From Coriobacteriia bacterium (GTDB lineage Bacteria > Actinomycetota > Coriobacteriia > Coriobacteriales > UBA8131): a DNA stretch of 24,728 bases. This document shows positions 14,673 through 21,461 of this stretch, one piece after another. The position numbers and the translations under genes are program-made. The notes under the pieces are model-generated. The model ran no database searches and was not told where the DNA came from. It saw only the letters and a list, made by a program, of their open reading frames with translations. The stretch covers positions 1 through 24,728 of the forward strand of contig WQXZ01000005.1 of the NCBI GenBank assembly GCA_009781525.1, read 5' to 3'. How positions within the stretch are numbered: position 1 is the stretch's first letter; each line of letters opens with the position of its first letter.

Positions 14673-16301
14673 ATGAAATCGTTATTTAAGAAGGCGTTGG
14701 TCGCGTTTGCTGCTGTCGGTATGATGCTTTGGCTTTTACCAGTAGTAGCTTTTGCTGATGAAGACATCTGTCAGATTGTTGGCAGCGATGGCATTGTTGT
14801 CCAGGGTTACGATGATTTCGGAGATGCACTGGATAATGTGGAGGATGGGCAGACGATAAAACTGCTTACGAATATCACTTACTATAGCGGTATCGTGATC
14901 ACTGGAAAGAGTATTACTTTCAATGTCAATGGCTTTACTCTGCGAATAGAAAGTACAAACGGTACAAACAGCGATCACAGCATTGCACTTGAGGTGGGTG
15001 CTGGTGGCGAAGTGCTGCTTAACGATTCGGCAGGTGGTATCTTAGATTGTCGAGGAGGCTGTTATGCGGTTTACGCCCATAATGGCGGCAAAGCTACAGT
15101 GACCAATACCAGGGTAAGCGGTAACTACGAAGAATCCAGCGCCGTTTATGCAACAGGTGTAGGTTCGACAATAACAGCAAAAGGCTACGCCTGGTATGGC
15201 TGGTATAGTGCAAGAGCCACTGATGGCGGCACGGTAACAGTTCATGGCACAACGAATGGCGGTGGCGGTGTGCTTGCCAGAGGTGTTGGCACGACTGTTA
15301 TTATCGGCGGCGACTCACATGGTGGCGGCACTGCAGTGAATGCAGGCAATGGCGCTGTGGTTCATGTTCTTGGGTATGGGCATAGCGCTGGGACAATCGG
15401 TGTTTTTTGCTTTGGCGGCGCTGAAGTGACTATCGACAAAGGTCTGAATACCACTGCTACCGCTACTTATGTCAGAGTTGACAGCATTAATAAATCTAAA
15501 GATCAGCACGAGCCTGTCTCTGGCAAAATCAGTTACGATGAGTATAGAAATAATGACAGCATTGTCTGGATAGGATATCTGAGGATAATCATTATTACCC
15601 ACCCAGAAGACCTGATAGTCTTTGAGGGTGCTATTACTGAGAGCCTTTACTGCGAAGCTGAGCTATCAAACCTCGCAACCCCTACCTATCAGTGGTATAG
15701 CAACACTTCAGCCAGCAATGTCGGTGGAACGCTTATTGCTGGCGCAACAAGCTCAACCTTCCCGCTGCCAACGACACTGACCAAAGCGGACAGTCCTTAC
15801 TACTATTACTGCGTAGCTTCCGGCAGCACCGAGGTCTTTGCCACTAGTGACGTGGCAACAGTAACTGTAGTGGCTTTACAGATTGCCATTATCACCCACC
15901 CAGAAGACCTGACAGTTACCGAAGGTGCTATTACAGAAAGTCTTTACTGTGAAGCAAAAATGTCTAACCTCGCAACCCCTACCTATCAGTGGTACAGCAA
16001 CACTTCAGCCAGCAATGTCGGCGGAACGCTTATTCCTGGTGCAACAAGCTCGACCTTCCCGCTGCCAACGACACTGACCAAAGCGGACAGCCCTTACTAC
16101 TACTACTGTGTAGCTACCGGCAATGCCAATGTCAGTCTGACGAGCAACGCTGCTACTGTGACAGTTATAAAACCTGGTGAAAGCACTTTGCCACCAACCG
16201 CTGACAATGCTTTGCCAGTTATCTGCTTCGCATTGTTAAGTCTCTTTGTGGGTTCTTACAGCATCATAAAAAGTCGAAAGCAGACAATACTACCTGACTG
16301 A
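14673..16301 (+). CDS. Surface protein: beta-helix-like region, two Ig-like repeats, LPPTA sorting-like signal
   Basis: AAGGGGGT stands 5 nt before the ATG. Residues 1-28 form a signal peptide (MKSLFKK, hydrophobic core, VVAFA then DED). Residues 30-300 are rich in Gly and short strands (GGKATVTNTRV, GTTVIIGGDSHGGG, GGAEVTID) and resemble the beta-helix repeat proteins in this window. Two Ig-like domains of 99 residues follow (about 305-500), each starting ITHPEDL and carrying PTYQWYSNTSASNVGGTLI. The C-terminus has LPPTADN, a hydrophobic stretch and KSRKQ, the layout of a sortase signal but with A instead of G at the fifth position. The protein is therefore probably wall-anchored and may act in adhesion. 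No sortase gene is in the window. Confidence 0.85.
   Translation: MKSLFKKALVAFAAVGMMLWLLPVVAFADEDICQIVGSDGIVVQGYDDFGDALDNVEDGQTIKLLTNITYYSGIVITGKSITFNVNGFTLRIESTNGTNSDHSIALEVGAGGEVLLNDSAGGILDCRGGCYAVYAHNGGKATVTNTRVSGNYEESSAVYATGVGSTITAKGYAWYGWYSARATDGGTVTVHGTTNGGGGVLARGVGTTVIIGGDSHGGGTAVNAGNGAVVHVLGYGHSAGTIGVFCFGGAEVTIDKGLNTTATATYVRVDSINKSKDQHEPVSGKISYDEYRNNDSIVWIGYLRIIIITHPEDLIVFEGAITESLYCEAELSNLATPTYQWYSNTSASNVGGTLIAGATSSTFPLPTTLTKADSPYYYYCVASGSTEVFATSDVATVTVVALQIAIITHPEDLTVTEGAITESLYCEAKMSNLATPTYQWYSNTSASNVGGTLIPGATSSTFPLPTTLTKADSPYYYYCVATGNANVSLTSNAATVTVIKPGESTLPPTADNALPVICFALLSLFVGSYSIIKSRKQTILPD
15588..16170 (+). repeat. Two tandem 297-nt repeats coding for Ig-like domains
   Basis: The segment starting near 15588 recurs 297 nt (99 codons) later. 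Long stretches, for example 15672-15830 against 15969-16127, differ at only a few mostly silent positions, which points to a recent duplication or ongoing gene conversion. The starts of the units (ITHPEDL) match while their ends have diverged more. Confidence 0.85.
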
Positions 16302-16569
16302 GTTTGCTGATTACCAGATCCAGTACACTAACGGGCGAGCCAGGTTCGGGAAGCTAAACACCTGGCTCTGGCTGCCCGAGTAGCAAATCATTTCTAAGCG
16401 CTAGACCAAGAAGACAGCGGAACCATTAATAAAATTGGCTTTGAAGTCTCATACGATTTCGGCGGTGTTCGCCTCGCCATGTGGCTGAGCCTCTGAGCTC
16501 GTAGTTACTGCTAGCGCTTTGTCTTATTATGGCGAATCCGCCTTCTCACTGCCCAGGCAGCCTCGAGCA
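16302..16569. other. Intergenic region with a hairpin and a possible gene remnant
   Basis: Between two convergent genes there is a strong hairpin: CGGGC (16332-16336) with GCCCG (16374-16378), and GAGCCAGGT (16337-16345) with ACCTGGCTC (16360-16368), with a TGGCT bulge and no T tract. It may act as a bidirectional terminator. Further on, 16398-16496 is an open frame without a start codon whose translation reads protein-like (GTINKIGFEVSYDFGG), possibly a remnant. 9-bp inverted arms AAGCGCTAG and CTAGCGCTT (16396-16404, 16511-16519) flank it. Confidence 0.4.
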
Positions 16570-17715
16570 CTAAAGCAAGAACTTCTCCCCATGGTTTTTA
16601 GGATCGCCTTCTACGGCACTGGCGAGCCATGAAGCGATGGAGTGGCCATCCTGCATCTCTGCGGTGAAGAGCGTCGGGCTGACGGAGAACGTGTGTGGAG
16701 TCGTGTGGGTGTCTGGGTTAAGCGCGTAGTCGGTGAGAAAGTAGTAGAAGTTGGGAATCTCAGCTTTTAGCCGCTTGACCAGCGCAATCAGCGTTTTGTG
16801 GAAGATGGCTTGAGCCTCGGGAGTGATTGCGAGGGTGTCGTTTAGCAGCTTGTTCATTAGCTCGGTCAGGAGTCCGTCCCAGACCGAATTGGAGTGCAGA
16901 AAGGTCGTATGGGACGGCAGCTGGTCGCTGGCATACTTGAACAGGTCGGCTATCAGGTCGTTGCTTTTGAGGTAAGCCTGAATCGACGGGTCGACCTTCC
17001 AGGTGTCCCTGGCGACGTCCGGCCAGAGGTCTGAAGTCATGTGCGATGCCTCGGAGTAGACCGTGATATTAGGGCAGTCAGGATATGCGGATAAGATCGC
17101 TGGGCTGTTGCCGACGCTGCCGTATCCACCGGCACTCTGTCCGCCGATGAAGATGGCTTCAGGCGTGTCGGGCAGAATGGTTTTGAGCGCCTTGAGTGCA
17201 GTTGCGACATTTCGCGAGCCATGGTGATGGAGGGTTTTCGGATTGCCGTTTAGGTCTGTGTAGGGGAAGTCGTTGTTGCCGAGATGGAAGTCTCCGGTTG
17301 CATAGGGGAGGTTCAGCGCATACCAGTCGCTGAATGGGCTGGCGGCAGCAGGTGCGAGGGCTGCGGGTGCGGGGGATGCGGCGGTTGCGGTTGGGCTGGC
17401 GGCTGCGGGTGCGGGGGCTGCGGCGCTCAGGATGCCGACCAGTGAGTTCGGCAGCATTTGAGTCGAAACACGATCGATATAGAAGACCTCGCTGACACCT
17501 GGAGCTCCACGCAGCGAGAACGGGCGGGCAGCTGAGTATTCTGACCAGGAGAGTCCGCCGCCGTTGAAGTACACAAGCAGCTTGTTAACTGTTCCTCTGC
17601 GCAGGGTGATGTAATAAGGGGATCCATCGCTGCTGATACATCCTTCCAGTTGAATCAGATACCAGGTGCCTGCTTGCATGGTGCTTAAGTCTGACTGGTT
17701 GAGCTCGGTTAGCAT
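16570..17715 (-). CDS. Pectinacetylesterase/Notum-family hydrolase with an Ala/Pro insertion
   Basis: This 381-residue serine hydrolase has the family pattern: an N-terminal CxSDGSPYYITLRRG stretch, LLVYFNGGG, WYALNLPYATGDFHLGN, the nucleophile Ser194 in GGQSAGGYG, and the probable catalytic His358 in DGHSIASWL. Members remove acetyl groups from pectin or other acylated substrates. There is no signal peptide, so the enzyme looks cytoplasmic and its substrate is unclear. The ATG at 17715 is chosen because AGAGGA lies 8 nt upstream; an ATG at 17739 has no site. Residues 98-126 are almost only Ala, Pro, Ser and Thr and interrupt the conserved VGIL-to-PFSDW stretch, where relatives have a short linker. 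It follows the Fpg-like gene by 35 nt and is probably cotranscribed with it. Confidence 0.82.
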   Translation of the reverse strand: MLTELNQSDLSTMQAGTWYLIQLEGCISSDGSPYYITLRRGTVNKLLVYFNGGGLSWSEYSAARPFSLRGAPGVSEVFYIDRVSTQMLPNSLVGILSAAAPAPAAASPTATAASPAPAALAPAAASPFSDWYALNLPYATGDFHLGNNDFPYTDLNGNPKTLHHHGSRNVATALKALKTILPDTPEAIFIGGQSAGGYGSVGNSPAILSAYPDCPNITVYSEASHMTSDLWPDVARDTWKVDPSIQAYLKSNDLIADLFKYASDQLPSHTTFLHSNSVWDGLLTELMNKLLNDTLAITPEAQAIFHKTLIALVKRLKAEIPNFYYFLTDYALNPDTHTTPHTFSVSPTLFTAEMQDGHSIASWLASAVEGDPKNHGEKFLL

Positions 17716-17750
17716 GGTCGGTTTCCTCTCGGGTTGCATCGGCTACCAGC

Positions 17751-18587
17751 TCACTCCGACAGCGGCTGGCAGTTCGGGCAAAAGTAAACACTGCCGCCCA
17801 GATACTGCTGCTTGACAATCTCCGAGCGGCAGTTGGGACAGCCCTGCTTTCTATAGGTCTTACTGCTCAAGATGGTTTGGTATCCGCCAGGCGTGCCAAA
17901 AATGGTTCTCTCGGTATCACGACCACCCAGCTCAATCATCTGTTGGATAGTAGAAACAACAGCATCGTAGAAGCCCTCGACCTGATCTGCACTCAGCGTA
18001 CTCATCTTGCGCTTTGGATGCAGCCCCGCATTAAACAGGATATCCTGCGTTACCCCATTGCCGATTCCAGGAATCCGCTGCTCTGTGGCAATGAAAGCCT
18101 TCGTACTCAGCTTCAGGGTCGCATCATTTATCAGGCTCTGAAAATACTCCAGCGTAAACCTGGCATCACAGGCACCGATACCGTTGACATCAAGCGCATA
18201 GTACATATTGTCTATGACTGCATCCCTCGCCATCACGCCAATGAAGCAATACATCAGAGTGGTAACATTCAAAAAGCTGCCATCATCAAACTCCAGCAGC
18301 AACTTGCTCTTATCAGGACGTTTCTGCCCAGCTGCAAAGTAGCGAATAGCCGCCCCATCGCGAAAAAGCAGAATCTGGTCTTCAATCTCAACCTCGATAT
18401 AGAAGCTACGACCGATAGCGCCAGTAACCTGCTTACCCGATAGCAAGCCATCAAACTCGTCAGGATCACCACCATAAAAAGTAAACTTGTGATCGGTAAA
18501 GTTTCCCCCGACTGAAACAATGGTCTTGCCAACAATAGTCTCCCGCAAATCTCGCGCTATCGTTCTTGCCTCTGGTAGCTCAATCAT
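17751..18587 (-). CDS. Fpg/Nei-family DNA glycosylase homologue lacking the Pro nucleophile
   Basis: The 278-residue product has the MutM/Nei fold: N-terminal IELPEARTIARDL, the helix-two-turns-helix motif RIPGIGNGVTQDILFNAGLHP, and a C-terminal zinc finger with Cys250, 253, 270 and 273 ending YLGGSVYFCPNC. Classic enzymes start MPELPEVE, where Pro2 is the catalytic nucleophile. Here residue 2 is Ile, although the following Glu is kept. The usual Lys57 equivalent (in RRAKYL) is aligned with Phe62, and the lesion-binding Arg of the zinc finger is replaced by Gly. The start is well set: GGGGAG lies 7 nt before the ATG at 18587, while an in-frame start at 18620 would add only unrelated residues. 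Similar sequences in gut Firmicutes are called endonuclease VIII; real activity is uncertain. Confidence 0.85.
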   Translation of the reverse strand: MIELPEARTIARDLRETIVGKTIVSVGGNFTDHKFTFYGGDPDEFDGLLSGKQVTGAIGRSFYIEVEIEDQILLFRDGAAIRYFAAGQKRPDKSKLLLEFDDGSFLNVTTLMYCFIGVMARDAVIDNMYYALDVNGIGACDARFTLEYFQSLINDATLKLSTKAFIATEQRIPGIGNGVTQDILFNAGLHPKRKMSTLSADQVEGFYDAVVSTIQQMIELGGRDTERTIFGTPGGYQTILSSKTYRKQGCPNCRSEIVKQQYLGGSVYFCPNCQPLSE

Positions 18588-18683
18588 GATTTTCTCCCCA
18601 GTCTGCGCCCTCGCTCGCATCTCGGCGGCGATTTACACGGCACCACTTCTAAATACTGCTGTTGATAGTCTACACTGAATAGC

Positions 18684-19229
18684 ATGAGACCAGTGCAGTT
18701 AGCAATCTTAAACACAATCATGTGGATAAGCCCTCCGCCCTCCACTCTGCTTGACATTGGCTGCGGCGACGGTGCTTTCATACGTGTGCTTGCCCAGCGT
18801 CTGCCCGGGGTCAGTGTTACCGGCATCGATCCTGTCATGCACGAGCGAGTTGAGCAGGTGGGGCGCATCCGATTCGCTCGAGCAAGTGTCGAGCAGCTAC
18901 CCTTTACGCCCGACACCTTTGATGTTTGTGTTGCAAGTCTATCTCTTCATCACTGGAACGATGTTGTAGCTGGGTTATCAGAAGCTTATCGAGTATTACG
19001 ACCAGGAGGTTATTTGGTTATCGGTGACCCACTGCTGAAAGGCTGGTTGAGCAATCGCTTCCTGGGTTGGCTGGCTCAAAAAACCGACGGAGGCGCATTT
19101 GCTGATCCAGTGGAGCTCATCGCCAAGTTGGAACGCGCAGGTTTCGCTGAAATCAGAATCGATATGGTTGAAAAATCGATGCAATCGCTCTTTTTGGTGA
19201 CAGCTAGAAAGCAGTCTCCTGGTCAGTAG
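18684..19229 (+). CDS. Class I SAM-dependent methyltransferase (UbiE/Methyltransf_11 type)
   Basis: This 181-residue cytoplasmic enzyme has SAM-binding motif I LLDIGCGDG (residues 22-30), the acidic residue of motif II in VTGIDP, LPFTPDTFDVCVASLSLHHW (motif IV region) and the RVLRPGGYLVIGDP strand typical of Methyltransf_11. The C-terminal part is short, so the protein is smaller than UbiE or most natural-product methyltransferases. The substrate is unknown. No ribosome binding site precedes the ATG, and TACACT at 18671-18676 would place a transcript start close to the ATG, so a leaderless message is possible. A DnaA-box-like motif lies at 18721 inside the gene. It diverges from the Fpg-like gene across 96 nt. 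Confidence 0.85.
   Translation: MRPVQLAILNTIMWISPPPSTLLDIGCGDGAFIRVLAQRLPGVSVTGIDPVMHERVEQVGRIRFARASVEQLPFTPDTFDVCVASLSLHHWNDVVAGLSEAYRVLRPGGYLVIGDPLLKGWLSNRFLGWLAQKTDGGAFADPVELIAKLERAGFAEIRIDMVEKSMQSLFLVTARKQSPGQ
18721..18729 (+). other. DnaA-box-like motif, copy 4
   Basis: TGTGGATAA plus G inside the methyltransferase gene, encoding MWIS at about residue 13 in a poorly conserved part of the protein. Confidence 0.4.
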
Positions 19230-19659
19230 CTGCCCGCAACAAACCGACTCACCCAGCACTGGAATGACTCTCCTTGCCACTCTCCAGCACCAGCCAGCCA
19301 GCCAATCAACCGCCAATCAACCAGCCAGCCAATCCTGACAGTAATTCCGGCTTTCAGGCCATTTCTGCAACTTTTTTGCGGTTGGGGCGCAGGAGAAGGC
19401 GCAAAAAGGCTTCATTCGTGTTGCATATGCAACAAAAATGTGGTAAATGCAACATAATAGTTGCATTTACCACGAAATATGACGATTCAGAAGCCACTTT
19501 TTGGCGCCCAACCGCAAAAAAGTTGCAGAAAATGGAGAAAAGCTGGAATTGACTGGCTTGCGGGTGGTGGAGGGGGTTGGAGAGTGGTGGAGGCTGTAGA
19601 CGGGGCTGTAGACGCCAGATGCATCAGGTTGACGCCACACCGACGTGGTGCCTCGCAGG
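19230..19659. other. Gene-free region between convergent genes, rich in repeats
   Basis: No gene is supported here; short open frames only reflect the repeats. It holds the long palindrome at 19359-19535. Left of it CCAGCCAGCCAATC occurs twice at a 27-nt period (19294-19307, 19321-19334). CCACTCTCC (19277-19285) and GGAGAGTGG (19579-19587) may be an outer, asymmetric pair of the same inverted structure. Confidence 0.6.
19359..19535. repeat. Long imperfect palindrome (177 bp)
   Basis: A perfect 25-bp pair of arms (19362-19386 and 19507-19531, core TGCAACTTTTTTGCGG) flanks a central perfect 14-bp hairpin, GTGGTAAATGCAAC (19440-19453) with its complement (19460-19473) around ATAATA. Between them the arms pair imperfectly (CAAAAAGG-CTTC against CAAAAAGTGGCTTC). 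The left half also holds the self-palindrome GTTGCATATGCAAC (19420-19433), so the hexamer TGCAAC or its complement occurs six times. There is no transposase. It could be a MITE-like remnant, a large RNA hairpin between convergent genes or a protein-binding site. Confidence 0.8.
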
Positions 19660-21138
19660 CTACTCGCAAAAGCTCAGGTAAAGACACTGTTGAAGCGGAG
19701 TGAAGCTCATGGGAAGATAGGTGTAGCCTTCAAAACCAAGGTCTTCCAGCTCAGGATAAACGAGGTCTTCTCCACTTGTGAATTCTTGTCTTTCAAGTGT
19801 GGTGCCGTCCCAAACTATGAAGTAAACAGAGTAGTAGTTCATATGGGTGGAGTACTGAATCAGGCCACCAAGACCATTTGCGAAGAGATTGGAGTGGCTT
19901 CCACTTAAGTTGGGGTAGTGCTGGGTGAGCGTTCCGTCGATTAGCAGGTAGTACTCGTACTGGCGAGCGGCTTCGAATTCACCGGTCTGGATAATCATCT
20001 CAGGATTCGAGTCCTGGTTCAGGTCATAGAGGCAGTAAATGTCGGGAATCTGCCTGCTGGGCTCAGCGAAGCGTTCGCGGTTTGCGCGGTCGAGCATGGC
20101 CAGGTACTGCGGCAGGGCATCGTTTTCTGCAACTGCGAACTCAGCCGGACGAGACTCAGACAGTGACCGAACGACGCTTTGGGTATTAGTCAGCGTCGAA
20201 GCGTAGCTGATGCCGAACTCTGAGATCCAGTAACTGGGAATCTGGTTGCTGAGGCTGGCGCTTAGCAAAATCTTATTGAAGCCTGCGTAGTGGGTGATCC
20301 AGACGTCCTCGGTGGTTTCGTTCTCGTTTAACATGAACCGACCTGCGGACTGGCTGTCAGAGGATCCGGCGAAATATGTCAGTATGTCCTCAGTCACGTC
20401 GCCTTGGGTTACGCCACCTTGGGTTGAGCCACCCGGGGTTGAGCCGTTACTAGCTACGTCGCCATCGGTGAAATAGATGTTGCGAAAATAACAGGACTGA
20501 GGCGATTCGCCGTAGACTTGCACCACCGGATACCCCGTCGGGCTTTCAAAAACGGTGACGAAGCAGCACTCCGAGTTCCAGTAGTCGTTGGCGAACGACT
20601 GAAAAAAGCTGACCTCAGGCACGTGTAGAAGCTGCACCATCTCGCCGTCAAGATAGCTCCAGATTTCGATCGTGTACGACTCAGGCAGCGGAACCTCATT
20701 ACCGTCAATATTTACTCCCAGCAGCTCTCCATTCATGTAAACCACAAATAGATCGCGCACTCCATCCTGGTTGAAATCCATCAGACTGACAACACAAACG
20801 CCAGCGAAATAGCTGGTACCCCAGGCAAAGGTGTCAGTCGACGCGGTATCCAGAACCCGCGCATCACCGTAATCGTCGACCAGCTCAAGGTACTTACGGT
20901 AGTACGCCTCGTATGCATTTACTGGAGCGCCAGCGCCAGAGCCCTGCGAGTTACTACCTGATGGGGGTCTGTTGGACTGCGATCCGCTGCATGCCGATAA
21001 GGTTAAGAGCGCAAAAACCAATAATGTGGATAAGATCACCCTCGTGTTGTTGGGACGGCGGGTGCTGCAGCTGGAGGAAGCTGAGGCTGCAGATGCGGTG
21101 ATGGCGGTGTTGTTGCTGTTCTGGTCTGTCGGCTTCAT
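19660..21138 (-). CDS. Lipoprotein with EF-hand-like DxNxD motifs
   Basis: The 492-residue product has a charged and Ser-rich N-terminus, a hydrophobic segment and the lipobox LSAC (Cys near residue 50), then a Ser/Gly/Pro-rich linker, so it is a lipid-anchored surface protein. Two similar halves carry calcium-loop-like motifs: DFNQDGVRDLFV (about 120) and DLNQDSNPEMII (about 385), each after a hydrophobic strand. Such modules are common in extracellular proteins of gut anaerobes that often have no known function. A short Gly-Thr-Gln repeat (STPGGSTQGGVTQGDVT) separates the halves and comes from a 15-nt tandem repeat near 20395-20455. The start ATG has AGGA 6 nt upstream. About 32 residues before the hydrophobic core is long for a signal peptide, so a shorter start is possible. 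Confidence 0.78.
   Translation of the reverse strand: MKPTDQNSNNTAITASAASASSSCSTRRPNNTRVILSTLLVFALLTLSACSGSQSNRPPSGSNSQGSGAGAPVNAYEAYYRKYLELVDDYGDARVLDTASTDTFAWGTSYFAGVCVVSLMDFNQDGVRDLFVVYMNGELLGVNIDGNEVPLPESYTIEIWSYLDGEMVQLLHVPEVSFFQSFANDYWNSECCFVTVFESPTGYPVVQVYGESPQSCYFRNIYFTDGDVASNGSTPGGSTQGGVTQGDVTEDILTYFAGSSDSQSAGRFMLNENETTEDVWITHYAGFNKILLSASLSNQIPSYWISEFGISYASTLTNTQSVVRSLSESRPAEFAVAENDALPQYLAMLDRANRERFAEPSRQIPDIYCLYDLNQDSNPEMIIQTGEFEAARQYEYYLLIDGTLTQHYPNLSGSHSNLFANGLGGLIQYSTHMNYYSVYFIVWDGTTLERQEFTSGEDLVYPELEDLGFEGYTYLPMSFTPLQQCLYLSFCE
21025..21033 (+). other. DnaA-box-like motif, copy 5
   Basis: TGTGGATAA plus G on the + strand. It lies antisense within the lipoprotein signal-peptide coding region of the minus-strand gene, so here codon use of a + strand gene cannot explain it. 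Confidence 0.45.
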
Positions 21139-21461
21139 TCGGTGTCCTGACTAGGTGGCTTGGCGGTATGGCGCAAAAAAACACAGGAGGTTATGCAAGA
21201 GGTTCATATGATATTACATAAGATAAAAGATACGCGTGCAAACGTGACGATAACCGCTACTGCAGCGGTGAACTTTGCCACAAGTGGTGTGTGCAGATGC
21301 TGGTTGCAGGTGCTAAAACCAAACAGCATTGTTACGTTACATTAATGTATCCATTTCTGCTACGCGCAACAATCGAACGTTTATTATTCTACTCGTATGT
21401 TCAATATTGGCTGCGCTGTAAAGGCGTGGTGCAAAATTTGTACGATATAAGGAAGCTTGCT
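21139..21461. other. Divergent intergenic region
   Basis: No confident gene. Notable are a perfect 12-bp palindrome TACATTAATGTA (21338-21349), a small dyad ACCGCT/AGCGGT (21253-21269), and AGGAGG at 21185-21190 followed by short open frames. A 45-codon frame from ATG 21208 (AGAGG 5 nt before it) is the best of these but has no recognisable content. Promoters for both flanking lipoprotein genes must lie here; I could not fix their elements. Confidence 0.4.

Noticed and set aside
17877..18443. Plus-strand frame of 188 codons opposite the Fpg-like gene
   Set aside because: No ribosome binding site and no recognisable motif, and it is fully antisense to a gene with clear family motifs.
19274..19703. 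Short plus-strand frames in the palindrome region
   Set aside because: Their sequence follows the inverted and direct repeats, they lack ribosome binding sites, and they run into each other in different frames.
486..21033. Origin of replication, because of the DnaA-box motifs
   Set aside because: The boxes are kilobases apart rather than clustered, there is no AT-rich unwinding region, and no dnaA, dnaN or gyrase genes are present.
21208..21345. Small 45-codon frame upstream of the propeller gene
   Set aside because: The AGAGG site is weak and the translation has no signal peptide, helix pattern or known motif; it is kept only as a note in the intergenic entry.
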